Source: Turnera subulata
Taxonomy: Eukaryota; Streptophyta; Magnoliopsida; Malpighiales; Passifloraceae
Length of the DNA stretch: 64,000 bases
Assembly: GCA_028386065.3 (NCBI GenBank)
Contig: JAKUCV010004321.1
Span: 17,735-81,734, forward strand
Reading direction: 5' to 3'
Part shown: positions 1 through 12,000 of the stretch, one piece after another
Layout: the number at the start of each line of letters is the position of its first letter
Position numbering within the stretch: position 1 is the first letter of the stretch
The notes under the pieces: generated by a model
The model's database searches: none
What the model was told of the DNA's origin: nothing
The model's input: the letters and a program-made list of their open reading frames with translations, nothing else
Made by a program: the position numbers and the translations under genes

Positions 1-574
1 AGCTACCCGGGAAGCGCTCCTCCACCGAGGCATACTTACTCCTGATGCGGCATCATGCTCCTTTTGTGGTGCAGAAGTGGAGTCTGTCGATCATCTCCTG
101 CTACAGTGCTCCGTTGCGGCCCAGCTTTGGCACCGCCTGTGTCAGTGGTGGGGGGTGCATTAGGTTACTCCAGCTACTATTGGGGATTGATTAGATCAGT
201 GGTGCTACCTTTCCGGGAGCCACCATGCTACTACGGCCTGGCTTACTCTCGGCCTCTCTGCTCTTTGGTCCCTCTGGATTGCACGAAATGGAGTTATTTT
301 CAACTCGCGTGCTGTGTCAATGGCTTCTCTATTTGATTTGGTTGTGAGTCGTAGTGGTTCAAGACTTCTTATCCTACCTTCCCGTATGGGGTGGGTGCAG
401 TGCTTACCTCATCAGCCACATTTAATGATTCGCGTCATGCAAAACGGGTTGTCCTTCAATACACACAGTGATTGTTTAAGCATATGGCTCCCGGTTTGGG
501 ACTATAGCATTTTCTTCTTGTATTCTTTTATTTAAAATTAATAAAGATTCACACTCGATTAGCATAAAAAAAAA
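1..574 (+). pseudogene. 3' end of an L1-type LINE ORF2 with poly-A tail
   Basis: This is the downstream end of a plant L1-type LINE whose 5' part lies left of the window. Around 48-150 the translation shows a zf-RVT zinc-binding motif (ASCSFCG, then DHLLLQCSV, then LWHRLCQWWG), which follows the reverse transcriptase domain in plant LINE ORF2 proteins. A poly-A run at 566-574 marks the 3' end. Frame is lost near 350 compared with the near-identical copy at 17561-18140, where the same stretch reads further. No function is expected. Confidence 0.85.
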
Positions 575-771
575 GAAGATCCTATCAGTTTTCTTTGTGT
601 AACATAAATATGGAAGTCTTAAAAAGTATAAAATATTTTTGATGGAAAGCGATTGTGTTATTCATCATTAGTGATATGTACAAGAAGTGTTAGGACCTTG
701 CAGAAGCAAGGCCATGTTAAACTAAAACACCATGAATGACTAATAAACGTTAACAACGATTGCTAACTCTG

Positions 772-3700
772 TCATCTTGAGTTGTGAATCACCACCGCCT
801 TGCCAGTTGACCAATTCCGGAGCGGCTCTGGCGAAGCAAGCACTGCACCAACGCTGTAGAGGAAACGGGGGTGCTGAAACCGAAACCACCAAAATGCCTT
901 GGTAAGAACCAAATCAAACAGCTGATCGATATGCACTTGTTTGCCGGAGAAGAGCAAGGAATTGCGAGATAACCATACAGACCAAAGTACAGCAAGACCA
1001 AGCAAGGTTCATGCTTGTTGAGCATCTCTACTCCCTACCACCTGTGGCCATTGGACTAACCAGGAATGAATTGAATTTGGAACCACCCAGAACACTCCCC
1101 ATCATTGATAAAGCCTAGACCACAAAGCAGCTGCAACTGGGCATAAAAAGAACAAATGAAAGGCATCCTCTATAGCTCGTCCACACATGGGGCAAGAAGC
1201 TTCATCCTCTGTAAGAATATGCCGACGCAAAAGTGTCGTGCGCAAAGCAAGCCCGCCATTGAGCAAGCGCCACAAGAAACCTTGGTTGTGAGGTGGAACA
1301 AAAGATAACCAAGGTAGAGGCTGTGAATGAATGACAGGCGTACAAAGAGAAAGATATGCACTTTGAACCGTGAACTGACCATGATCACTCCACAACCAAA
1401 GCCATGTATCATCACCGTTCGCGGGCTTGAGCAAAGCAATCAGGGTATCATGTAAGTCGCGAAACATCTCCAATTCCCAAGAGTACAACTCCCGAACCCA
1501 TGCATGCCCATGATCGGTAGTCAAATAATTGTGCTGGCAGACTTCCTGCAACGTGGCTGACTGAAAAGTAGCAACGCGAAAGAGTCGACGGTGAGTGTCC
1601 TTCAAAAGGCCCAAGACAGATCAAATATCATGCCAAAAGCTCAACTGCCGTCCGTTGCCAACGGCTGGAACCAACCCAGACTGTAAAGGCACCCCCGAAA
1701 ATCCAATATAACTCCCACTACGAATTATATTCTTCCAAATGGTAGAAGCCCGAGAAAGTTTGAAAGAGGGAGTGAGGGAACCTTCAATTATACCACATTT
1801 GGCCTGGAAGAGAGCTTTCCACAAAATGTCGTCACGGTGATGGTATTTCCATAACCACTTAAACAACAAGCATTGGTTCTTCACCATCAAATTCTCAACC
1901 CCAAGCCCTCCCCTCTCCTTTGGTGTAGCAATTTTAGACCACGGCACAAGGCATAACTTCCTTGTTTCCTTGGTGCCACTCCATAGAAAAGTGCGTTGTA
2001 TCCGCACCAGCCGTTTCGCAACTGTCACTGGGATGTGAAACATGGATAAGTAAAAGAGAGGCAAAGAAGATAAAACGGACCTCAGGAGAACCAACCTCCC
2101 AGCAAAAGAAAGAAATCTGCCTTTCCATGCATGCAGACGTGACTGGAATTTTTTGATGACCGGATCCCAACTCATAGTAAGGCGCATATTGGCACCTAGT
2201 GGCAAACCCAAGTACATCATCGGCAACTTCTCTGTCTTGCACAATAAGAACCCTGCCAGGTGCTCCACCTCCACGTCCGTCATATGAATCCCCACTAAAC
2301 CACTTTTATGAAAATTAATGCTAAGGCCAGAGAGCATCTCAAAGCAACGCAACACCCTCTTTAAGTTAAGAATAGAGCTTCTATCTGCCGATGTAAAAAG
2401 AAGTGTATCATCTGCATATTGCAACAATGAAACTGATATTCCATGCACTGTAACCGAAACCACCAATCCCAAATAGAAAGCCCGTGAGATCATGGATTGT
2501 AGTCCCTCTGCCGCCAACAAGAAGAGAAATGGAGAAAGAGGATCTCCTTGCTTCAAGCCTTTTTGCATCCCAAATTCTCTACTGGGAGAACCATTAACCA
2601 AAACAGAAAGAGTTGATGAATGTAGGCAAGCTTTAATCCAGGATAACCATTTGCAACCAAAGCCCATCCGTTACATGACTTGTTCCAAATATTCCCGTGA
2701 GACCGAATCATACGCCTTTCGAAAGTCTAATTTCCATACCACCGCCTGTGACCTTGAAGCCTTCAAAGAATGTAACACCTCTGAGGCAACAAGGTGACAA
2801 TCTAAAATGTTTCTCCCTGCAATGAACCCTGATTGTGTCGAGTTGATGAGAGTTCCCATAACCGGCTTGATCCGTTCTGCAAGAAGCTTGGCAACAATTT
2901 TATAAATACCATGAACCAAAGTTATTGGTCTAAACTCGTCAAAAACCTCAGCCGCCACTTTTTTTGGTAGGAGGGTGATGTATGCCGACGTTGAGCCTTT
3001 GGGGAGTTGACCTGTCTCAAAGAAAGTTTGCACAAGATCTAAAATATCATCTTTTAAAAAATCCCAACATTTCTTATAAAAAGAAAAGTTGAAACCATCC
3101 GGTCCCGGGGCCTTAGAACTATCACAAGCCCAGACGGCCTCCTTAATCTCCTCAATAGAGAATGGTCGCTCAAGTCTGGCAACCGCAACTGCATCTAAAC
3201 GTGCAAACTCTAAACTTCCAATCCCCGACCTGCGTTGTTGCTCATTGTGATATAGATCAGAAAAGAAATCCCTGGCTGCTGCTTTCACCCCCATTGGGTA
3301 CGAAAGTACCTGATCACCAACCCTGATACTGCGTATGCCTTTCTTCCTCCCTCTATTATAAGCAAAGGTGTGATAGAAATTTGTATTCTTATCTCCCAAC
3401 TTTCCCCATGTAATCCTCGACTTTTGTTTCCAAAGCCTCTCTCTTTGTTTTTGACGAGCAAGGAGAGCAATACGCGTCTCTGCTAACAACCCTTTTTCCG
3501 CCGCAGAGAGCTCCTGGGTCTCAAACAATAACTCCAATTCATCAACCTTAGCTTGTAACTCTGTAATAGCACAATCAACATTACCAAAAACCTCTTTGTT
3601 CCAAGCAGCCAAAGCAACTCGTAATCTACTTAACTTCTTCAAGAAACGAAATTTTCCTGGCAATTCAAGTTGTATAATCTCATCAAACCTTGGGTACTCC

Positions 3701-4463
3701 CACCAACAAGAAAGAAAACAGAATGGTTTGAATCCCCAATTTATCTGTTCCTGAGATAGTACCAGGGGACAATGATCAGAATAACCTCTGCTAGCTACTT
3801 GTAGAGACAAGGAGGAGAAGAGCAAACTCCATTCAGCTTCAGCCATGACCCTATCAATTCGGCTTGCAGCGATACTATTTGCCCAGGTAAAATGTCTGCC
3901 TCCCAACGGAAACTCCAAAAGAGAAAGACGTGTCATAAATCGGCGGAGAGCTCCAGAACCTCGCACATCAATCCTACCACTCCTCCGTTCAGTATCACAC
4001 AACACCTCGTATAAATCCCCTCCCACCAACTAAGGAGAAGGGAAGGATGGTTTTAGCGCCGCCAGTTCATACCACATTGTAATCCGTGCCTGCAAGTCAA
4101 CAGGAGCATACACACAACAGAAAGTAAGCTTTGCCTCGCTGCCACCATCCAGCCTTCCAACAGAATCCATCTCTTACCCCGCACAAAATGCTCACAATGG
4201 AAATCCACTGTATCCCACATAAAAACTAATCCTCCCGCTTGTCCATCCGACGCGACTGCAATAAACTCCATATTAAGAGGTGACCATATGCTGCGGCACC
4301 AACCTTCGTCTACCAATTGGACTCTCGTGTCACATAAAAAAATAAAATTCACTGCGTGCTTCCGAAGTAACACCTGTAAGTGTTGGAGCTTCTGACCATA
4401 AGGTGCTCCTCTAGTATTCCATGTAAGGAAGCTAAACATCGGCACGTGCTTTACTCCATTCAC
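772..4463 (-). pseudogene. LINE-1 ORF2: endonuclease, reverse transcriptase, zf-RVT
   Basis: ORF2 of L1-type LINEs nicks target DNA and copies the element RNA at the nick. The apurinic-like endonuclease starts at SFLTWNTRG (about 4440) and continues with IDRVMAEAEW and YSDHCPLVL. The reverse transcriptase has APGPDGFNFSFYK, the motif A stretch KLDFRKAYDSV and the catalytic QYADDTLLF (about 2430). A zf-RVT region (CPMCGRAIEDAFHLFFLCP) lies at about 1115-1190 and a typical C-terminal tail ends at 772. Inactivating lesions are a frameshift in the endonuclease, a TAG at 4030-4032, a TAA at 2671-2673 and a TGA at 1621-1623. Catalytic residues survive, so decay is moderate. ORF2 overlaps the end of ORF1 by about 30 bases in another frame. 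Confidence 0.85.
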
Positions 4464-5931
4464 AGGCTTCCTTCTCTACCAAAGTCTTTGCCATAGACAC
4501 AAGAATCTGTTGATTCCCCGAATTATCCCATCCCAGGCTATCTCCCACCGCAACAGTTTCCTGAGCTACCACCTCTTGGAAGGACACATCTTGGTGCTGT
4601 GAGACCACCTGCTGACTAAGTCGCAAATTCACTCTTCTGATATCACTATGAATCGAAGAGTCTGCTGAAACAACACTCCCATTGTCCTTAACCTTCTTAA
4701 TCTTTTGTCCCCTGTGTACCCTGCGTGACTGTATTGCTTTTGCGAGCCTGTTCTCCAGGTATTTGATATAGCAAGCATCAGAAGAACCATGAAAACGTTG
4801 TGTATTGCACTGTGATCCCGAAGCTGAATTACTTAAAGAAGGACTTGCATCGTGTTCTGTAGTATGTAAACTCACGCGTGGTGGTGTGATGTGATAACCC
4901 AATTCTGAATTACACTCCAAATTATAGGTGGGGCTTGCAATTGGAACTGCACATTTAAGGCCCAAGTTTGCATTAGAGCCCATGACAGGTGCCGAATCCC
5001 CCTTATCTCCATTATCCTCCTGAACAGCAATAGGCCTAAAAGAATTAGAAATCTGCAATGAATTTGAATTTAAATCCTTGGCAGATATAGTTGCATTAAC
5101 CGCAGAATTTAAATCCTCATGTGTGTTAACCCTCTCCTGATTTGCATCCTCCCCCGAAATTTTCTCGCCCCCATCTTCAGTCTTCGACGGTGGTTCTGAG
5201 TGATCAGAGCCAGACTCCGATTGGTCACCGGAGGATATTTTGTCTTTCATGGCAGTAAAACAAGATTCCACCACATCAATCTTATATTTCTTACCTCCCA
5301 CCGTAACATCCATAGTTCTATTAATCACACCCCCCTGCTCTGTCAACACTTGAATACAAGCATCGCCCAAGAACCTCCTATTAGCAGTATCAGTGTCTAT
5401 TTGTATAAGCCTCCCAACAGCCGACTCGACCATGGCAAAGAACTCTTGGCACCAAGCGTTGAGGGGAACACCACGGAGAGTCAACCAGCATCTTCTATTC
5501 ACTGCCCGCATCCCATGGTTCCAAGGAGTCAAGGTCTGAAACCATAATTGCACCCACTCAGGCGTTGCCCCCATGAATTGGGCCATGGCCTCCTTCGTGG
5601 GAAAACTTGCAACAATACGATCACCTCCCAGTTTCGATATCATTACATCGTCCAATCTGTGTATACTCCATACTATAGGCATCATATCCATCTTTGTCGG
5701 GTCCTTGAGAACTCCCACTGCGCACCGAGCCAGCCAACTGAGGGTATCCGATGTTGGTATGAACATGGTTTCAGCCGATGGCTGTACCGCTTGTTCTGCT
5801 TGAGGCTGAGCATGCCGGGGCTGCATTACTTCTGAATAACATTGCTCTTCCTTCCTCAAAGCCCGCCGGAAGAGTCGAGGCCGTGTTGATGCCATCGCTC
5901 TACCTCTGCCCTTTGCCAAGTTTGCTCTCAC
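4432..5931 (-). CDS. LINE-1 ORF1, nucleic-acid-binding type protein
   Basis: This 499-residue open frame is the first ORF of the element. Residues about 60-225 resemble the DUF4283-like part of plant LINE ORF1 proteins: SWLARCAVGVL, then WNHGMRAVNRRCWLTLRGVPLNAW, a conserved aromatic and glycine pattern also seen in the LINE at 40978-47133. The rest is acidic and serine-rich, ending in a short conserved tail (LVEKEACEWSKARADV). The RRM found at the N-terminus of the related LINE at 46800 is absent, so this copy may be 5'-truncated with a fortuitous start. The frame is intact although ORF2 is not. Role in RNA binding is inferred from the family. Confidence 0.7.
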   Translation of the reverse strand: MRANLAKGRGRAMASTRPRLFRRALRKEEQCYSEVMQPRHAQPQAEQAVQPSAETMFIPTSDTLSWLARCAVGVLKDPTKMDMMPIVWSIHRLDDVMISKLGGDRIVASFPTKEAMAQFMGATPEWVQLWFQTLTPWNHGMRAVNRRCWLTLRGVPLNAWCQEFFAMVESAVGRLIQIDTDTANRRFLGDACIQVLTEQGGVINRTMDVTVGGKKYKIDVVESCFTAMKDKISSGDQSESGSDHSEPPSKTEDGGEKISGEDANQERVNTHEDLNSAVNATISAKDLNSNSLQISNSFRPIAVQEDNGDKGDSAPVMGSNANLGLKCAVPIASPTYNLECNSELGYHITPPRVSLHTTEHDASPSLSNSASGSQCNTQRFHGSSDACYIKYLENRLAKAIQSRRVHRGQKIKKVKDNGSVVSADSSIHSDIRRVNLRLSQQVVSQHQDVSFQEVVAQETVAVGDSLGWDNSGNQQILVSMAKTLVEKEACEWSKARADV

Positions 5932-6159
5932 CCTGCCCTACTCCACCTGAATACGATTGAAATCTCACAAAACAGAACCTCAGTCCGTTTAGTTGCAGAA
6001 TTTCGAGATGGAATCTTCAATTGTAACACTACAAATCTAAAACACAGAAAAAAGCCAAAAAGAAACAACATCACTAATCTGAAAACAAAGAAGTCTACAA
6101 CCCAAACGCGTTGACACAATTCCTTTCAACCATTGGCACTTGACATGCCACCTATAAGT

Positions 6160-6600
6160 TAAACAGAAAAGGACAGAGAGGTCTCCATGTTTATGCCCTC
6201 TACCCGTCACGAATTCATTAATTTGGAGAGCCATTAGCCAAAACAACCAGAGTCGACGAATTATGGCAAGCAACAATCCAATTGTGCCATCTCAGTCCAA
6301 AATCCATTGCCTTCATAACCTGCATCAAGTAACCGACCCCAATTGATAGAGTTGTATGTCTTCTTGAAGTCGAGCTTCCATACAATGGCCTTGGATTTCT
6401 TTTCCTTCAAAGAATGCAAGATGATCGCTTGCGAGGAAAGCACTATTCATAAAATTCCATCACTCAATAAAAGTGGATTGATATTTACTTATCAGAAGCG
6501 GCATGACTTGCTTGAGACGACCGGCAAGGAGTTTGGATATGATCTTGTACAGGGCATCAACTAGAGTGATAGGGCTAAAATCTTCGTTGCCTTAGGACTA
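6160..6600 (-). pseudogene. LINE reverse-transcriptase fragment
   Basis: On the minus strand 6600-6165 encodes broken pieces of a LINE reverse transcriptase: PITLVDALYKIISKLLAGRL (about 6580-6500), AIVWKLDFKKTYNSINW (about 6395-6345, motif A with the catalytic aspartate) and a degenerate GHKHGDLSVLF (normally RGLKQGDPLSPFLF). Stops and frameshifts interrupt it. It lacks the YADD region and all other domains, so it is a short fossil, from a LINE related to those at 634-5989 and 40978-47133. Confidence 0.7.
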
Positions 6601-7077
6601 CGACTCATCCCAAAACTCACTAAAACTAGCAGACTGAAGCTATGCCATTTGTGTGTGTAACATTTGAGAATTACTCATATAGGCTTTTTTACATGCATAA
6701 AATTTTGTTTCGTACAAGTGACATTTCTCATTAAAGAAATAAATACTTATGTACTAAAAAATGAATTAAATACTTATTTTATAATAGATTTTGCAATGTA
6801 TAATTAGCTATACTTTAGAACTGATTTGATTTATATACGTTATATATTTATAAAAATAATTCAATTATACTATCATTACAAATACAATTACACGAAATTT
6901 AATTATCTTTTTATAAATTATTTAATACTATTCTCCCTCTGCTCACCCAAGCTAGCTTGTTAATTACTTTCCCAAGAAAGATATTTAGATTTTCAAGATT
7001 ATCCTTTTCTTTATTATGATAGTAAGAGAAGAAAGAGATTTAAATTTAAAAAGAATTTTAGTCTCCCCTAACTAAAA
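6601..7077. repeat. AT-rich DNA containing a copy of the WRKY 3' flank
   Basis: From about 6690 to 6950 the sequence is recognisably similar to 48530-48810, which lies just downstream of WRKY exon 3. Shared stretches include AAAATTTTGTTT, ACTGATTT..ATATACGTTATATAT and AAAATAATTCAATTA, in the same order and orientation. This points to a third member of the WRKY tandem cluster whose coding part is not in the window. The remaining bases are AT-rich with no coding signal. Confidence 0.6.
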
Positions 7078-7375
7078 TTCTACCTAGTCCTCTCATAGGT
7101 TTCCCTAGTTTCTCTCACCCTTGTCTGGTTGAGACCGCTGGGGTCGTCGTGTAAGGGTTTCAGTCTTGTGCACTGCAGGTATTCTTGTCTCGGATTTTTC
7201 GAGTCTGGGGTCCGATCCTGTATCGGTGTTTTCAAAGCGTCTTCACTAATCACCCTCTCCACCATCATCATCCTCCACACCATAATCATCGGTTTTATTT
7301 TCCTCCTTTCCCTCTTTCTTATAACCTATCTTTTCCTGTCTTTCTCGTGTGTTTTGTTTGCTTTCTTGTTTTGTG

Positions 7376-9067
7376 ATGGCAGAGAATGAGCTAAATAGAC
7401 CAACCGCCGGTGACCAGAATGAATCTCATGATACCTTGGTGATCCGGTTGCGCCCCTCCCGCAACAAAGCACCACAACCCTCTCTGATCCTTGTGGGTAG
7501 ATCATGGACTGAAAGAGGTTTTAATAGGAAAGCCCTGATGCAAACCATGTCCTCATTGTGGGCTGTGAAACGGGGTCTTCAGGTCAGCGAATTGGAGAAA
7601 AATTTATTCATGTTCAGGTTTGGGGATGCACGAGACAAGACAAAGGTTCTCAAGGGGAATCATGGCACTTTGATCGAAACGTCCTCATATTGCAATCAGT
7701 AGAAGGGAATTAGCAGCCTTCTACTATAGATCTGTTCAGAACTCCCTTTTGGGGTCCAAGTGTATGATATGCCTTTTAACTACAGAAACCCAGAGGTAGT
7801 AGCACGTATGATAGGGAAGAAGTTGGGCTTCCTGATGGATGTCTATGAGGAAGATGAGTGGGAGATGCTAAGTTTCCTCAGAGTTCGGGTTATGTTAAAC
7901 CTTCGGGTCCCACTGTGCAAACTTCTGGAGATCAAGGTAGAGGAAGGTGTAACCTTCACAGTGTTATTCAAGTATGAAAACATGCCTAGTTTCTGTTTTG
8001 TTTGTGGTAGACTCGGACACAGTATGAAGGATTGTGGGTATGACTCTGATGAAGAGAATGGCAAGAGCACTCAAATTAACTTTAGGGAGGAGTTGCAAGC
8101 TCCTCCGTTCCGCAAAACAGCCTCCATTTCCAAAGCCCCTTGGACCAGAGGTGGAAACCGTTCAGCCAACTCACCGCAATCCAGCCACCAGACCCGCCCT
8201 CCAACCCACCCATCCATTAACCCCAATATGGTAACTCCAACCATTGCGCAGTGACAGACTTAGTGGAGCAATTTGGGTCCATGCAATCAGCTAAGTCAAC
8301 ACTCGCAAAATCAATGGCGCCAATCACTCCCCGCACATCCTTTTTGAATTTCCACCCTGATTCCCCCTACAGGTGAGGGCCTAGACAACTCCTTGGGCTG
8401 GCCCAACCTCCCCAAACCCACCTACTCCAACCATACTCCAATTCCAACTTTACCTTCCCAGGCCAACAGTTCTGACCCACCAACCCCCCTTTCAAATGAC
8501 ACTTTACCACCCGTCCCCTCATTTATAACAACATCCCACACTCTAGCCCATACTACTCAATCCCTCGGCCCAACACATCAACCCCCTCCAAAGGATGATC
8601 CCATTCAGCCATAACAATCTCCCCTGACTTCCCACAACCAGATTCCCCCTCACCGGACTGAACCCTCTGGCCCTCCCCCAATATCACACCTCACCCATAG
8701 TTCTACACCGCTTTTTCCCAAACCTGCAAGCAACCCTGGTGATATCGATCACACTCACCAGGTACTGGATTTTCCCCACAGCCCCCCCTTCAGATTGAAA
8801 TAAAAAAATCCTCTATTACCAAAACTGGCAATCAAGATCAATCTCACCGCCAACCCATGCCCGAGACACCCACTAGCGAAGCAGTGCAAGAAACCCAACC
8901 AGAGGAAGTGGAAGCACTTGGACCGTGCCTCCACTAATGACACAGAACATTCTACCCATACCTTTGAGGGATTGGGCAGGCGAGATTGGGGCGACGACTT
9001 GGAGGACATGGATTTTGAGATGACGGAACCATGCAAAAAAATACAAACGGCGGAGACTGCGGAGTAG
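7376..9067 (+). pseudogene. LINE-2 ORF1, DUF4283 and CCHC zinc knuckle
   Basis: The start at 7376 (ATGGCAGAG) precedes VIRLRPSRN and a DUF4283-like segment (LVGRSWTERGFNRKALMQTM, then LFMFRFGDARDKTKVLKG). The frame shifts near 7690 and resumes with VYDMPFNYRN..VARMIGKKLG and the zinc knuckle FCFVCGRLGHSMKDC (about 7992-8036). A proline- and serine-rich linker with several frameshifts follows from 8255. The C-terminus, with the KKIQTAETAE stop at 9065-9067, resembles the end of ORF1 in the LINE at 24552. ORF1 proteins of this class are thought to bind the element RNA. This copy is inactive. Confidence 0.75.
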
Positions 9068-9081
9068 TCCCGCCGACGACA

Positions 9082-12000
9082 ATGAGTCTCATCAGTTGGA
9101 ATTGTGGGGGTCTAGGGAATGCTCCCACAATTCATGCGCTTTGTGCGCTAGTGCACAAATTTATTCCCCAGGTACTGTTCGTAATGGAAACTAAGAAGAA
9201 ATCACATGAGATGGAGTCTATTAGAAGTAAAAATGGGTTTTGCATATGGGATATTTGTAGATTGCGTTGGACAGGGCAATGAACGCAGTGGAGGATTAGC
9301 GTTGTTCTGGGTAGAAGAGGTAATTCTCATTCTCAAGTCCTTCTCCTTCCATCATATAGATGTCTTGGTTGATAATTGGAGGACTCAATCACCATGGAAA
9401 CTGTCTGGAATCTATAGGTGGCCTGAACAACAAAAAAAAAATCTTACATGGGCTCTAATGAGGCAGCTTTCCCATCAGAGTACAGACCCTGGCTCGTATG
9501 TGGGGATTTAAATGAGATTTTGTACTCGTTTGAGAAATCCGGGGGCAACCCGAGGCCACTACAGGTTATGCAAATGTTTCAGAAGACTATCTTAGACTGT
9601 AATCTAACTGATTTCCGCTTCTATGGCCCCTCTTTTACTTGAAGCCGGAGGATTGCTAATGGGGAAGTAGTCCATGAGAGATTGAACTGGTTTCTTATGA
9701 CCCCATCTTGGTCCGCATTGTTCCCAGATTATGAATGTCGTCACCTGACCCGAGAGAAGTCCGATCATGCACCCTTCTGTGTGAAACTCAGTGGCACCGA
9801 GGAGGATGAACGAAGAACTACAAGGCTATTCCGTTTCGAAGCAGTTTGGGCCGGTCATGAGGAATGTGAATCCACAATTTCACATGCTTGGAACAGAGTC
9901 CTTCCCACATTTGGGGACATTACTGGAAAATTAGCACCTTCTGGCACCCATCTCCAACAATGGATCGATAATAATTTCGGGAATATTAGACGGAAACTGC
10001 AATCACTTTGAAAACAGCTACATCAGCTCCAAAAACATGCAGAGGGGGGTTGTTAATTAAGAGAGGCAGAATGAGATTGAAAAGGCTATTTTGGAGTTGG
10101 AAGGCCAGGAGGAAATATTGTGGCGACAAAGATCGAGGATTTCATGGATGAAGGATGGGGACAAGAATGCAGCCTTTTTCCATGAAAAGGCTTCATATCG
10201 CAGGAGGCACAATCGGATCTCCAAGCTTAAAAATGGGGAGGGGCATTGGCAAGGAATCGTAAACAAATTGAACAACTTCTAGTGGATTACTTTGGTGATT
10301 TGTTTAGCACAAGCTCTCCAACCCACCTAACATCGATACTGGAGTGTATTCCGACTTGCATAACTGAGGACATGAATACTATGCTCACATGACCGTTCAC
10401 CGAAGGGGAGGTCTTTGCAGCTCTTCACCAGATGCACCCTACAAAAGCTCCCGGCCCGGATGATATGCCTCCTCTTTCCTTTCATAAATACTGTCATATC
10501 ATTAAAAATGATGTTCTCACTACTGTTCTTAATATTTTAAATCATGGTATGGATCCTAGCCCTATCAATCACACCTACATAGTTCTAATCCCAAAGTTAA
10601 AGGAACTTGAAACTCTGGTGCATTTCTGCCCAATTAGCTTATGCAATGTCATCTTCAAGTTTGTTACCAAAACATTAGCAAATAGACTTAAGCTGATTCT
10701 GCCCCATATCATCTCCCCAAACCAAAGTGCATTTGTACTTGGTAGGCTCATCACCGATAATGCACTTGCAGCTTTTGAAATTTTTCACTATATGAAAAAA
10801 AGAGTGAAAGGGAAGCGGGGTCATATGGCAATAAAATTAGACATGAGTAAAGCATATGACCGGGTGGAGTGGTCCTTTCTACAACAAGTAATGCTTAAAA
10901 TGGGCTTTGATCAACTTTGGGTTCATACCATTATGAGATGCATTTCCACGGTTCACTATTCTATCCTCCTTAACGGTCATCCGACCAAAGCTTTTATGCC
11001 AAACTAGGGGCTTCCGTCAGGGGGACCTTTTATCGCCTTAACTTTTCTTACTATGTGCAGAGTGCTTTTCAAGAATGATATAGAAGGTAGAAACGGAGGG
11101 TAGAATTCATGGCACCACATTCTGCAAAGAGGCTCCTCCGATATCTCACCTCCTTTTTGCAGATGATAGACTCATTTTTACAAGATCAACGATGGATGAA
11201 GCATCTAGTCTTCTAGCCATTATCCGAGACTATGAGCAGGCCTCGAGACAGAAGATAAACCTTGATAAGTCAGCAATATCTTTTAGCCAAAATGTCACAG
11301 AACAAACACAAGCTGCTATCTAACAACACCTTGCAATGATTTCGGTAGATCAGCATGACAAATATTTGGGTTCGCCAACTGTCATCGGGAGGTCCGAAAA
11401 ACAAACTTTTGCCTCTATCAAGGATCGGGTGTGGAAGAAATTGGCTAGTTGGAAGGAGAAAGCCCTCTCTTTTGCTAGGAAAGAAGTGCTAATCAAAGCG
11501 GTTGCCCATTCAATAACGACGTATATCATGAGCTGTTTCGTTCTCCCAAAAGAATTATGCAAGGAAATCGAGTCCATTATCAATAGATTTTGGTGGGGCC
11601 AAAAGAATGAAGAGCGAAGAATGCACTAGGCAAGTTGGGACCGTATGTGCAGACCAAAGAAGGTTGGTGGACTTGGTTTCCGAGATTTGCACTCCTTTAA
11701 CCTCGCTATCTCTCAAAGCAACTATAGAGGCTGCTGTAGGACTCGTCTTCCCTTGTGGGGCAGTTATACTTCCACAAATATGTCAAGCATAGACCTTTGA
11801 TGGAAATTCAAGCCAATCCCAATATGATTTTTACATTTAGAAGTCTGCTAGCCACAAGGGAATTTGTTGAAGAAGGTGCTTTGTGGAGGGTAGGTACTGG
11901 TCACAATATAAGAATATGGGAGGATAGGTGGCTCCCGGAGCAAAATGGAGGGAAGCCGTGGACTCCTAACCCGAGGCGTACAGATCTCATTGTGGTCAAC

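Larger units (their letters stand above)
634..5989 (-). mobile_element. L1-type LINE (LINE-1), minus strand, without RNase H
   Basis: Reading right to left there is ORF1 (5931-4432), then ORF2 with endonuclease, reverse transcriptase and zf-RVT zinc region, ending near 772. Boundaries come from the empty site at 18196/18197. The plus-strand T run just inside the left edge (about 636-640) is the remnant of the poly-A tail. I could not identify a clean target-site duplication. No RNase H domain follows the zinc region, unlike the LINEs at 7078 and 24552. Confidence 0.85.
1..6156 (+). repeat. Segmental duplicate (1-633 plus 5990-6156) of 17561-18364, split by a LINE
   Basis: Positions 1-633 match 17561-18196, and 5990-6156 match 18197-18364 closely. 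The match runs past the LINE poly-A into unrelated flanking DNA, so it is a duplicated genomic block and not two separate LINE insertions. The intact copy at 17561-18364 shows the uninterrupted arrangement. Everything between 634 and 5989 is therefore a later insertion into this copy. Confidence 0.8.

Noticed and set aside
8393..8614. Proline-rich small gene
   Set aside because: It is the ORF1 linker of LINE-2 in one of its broken frames.
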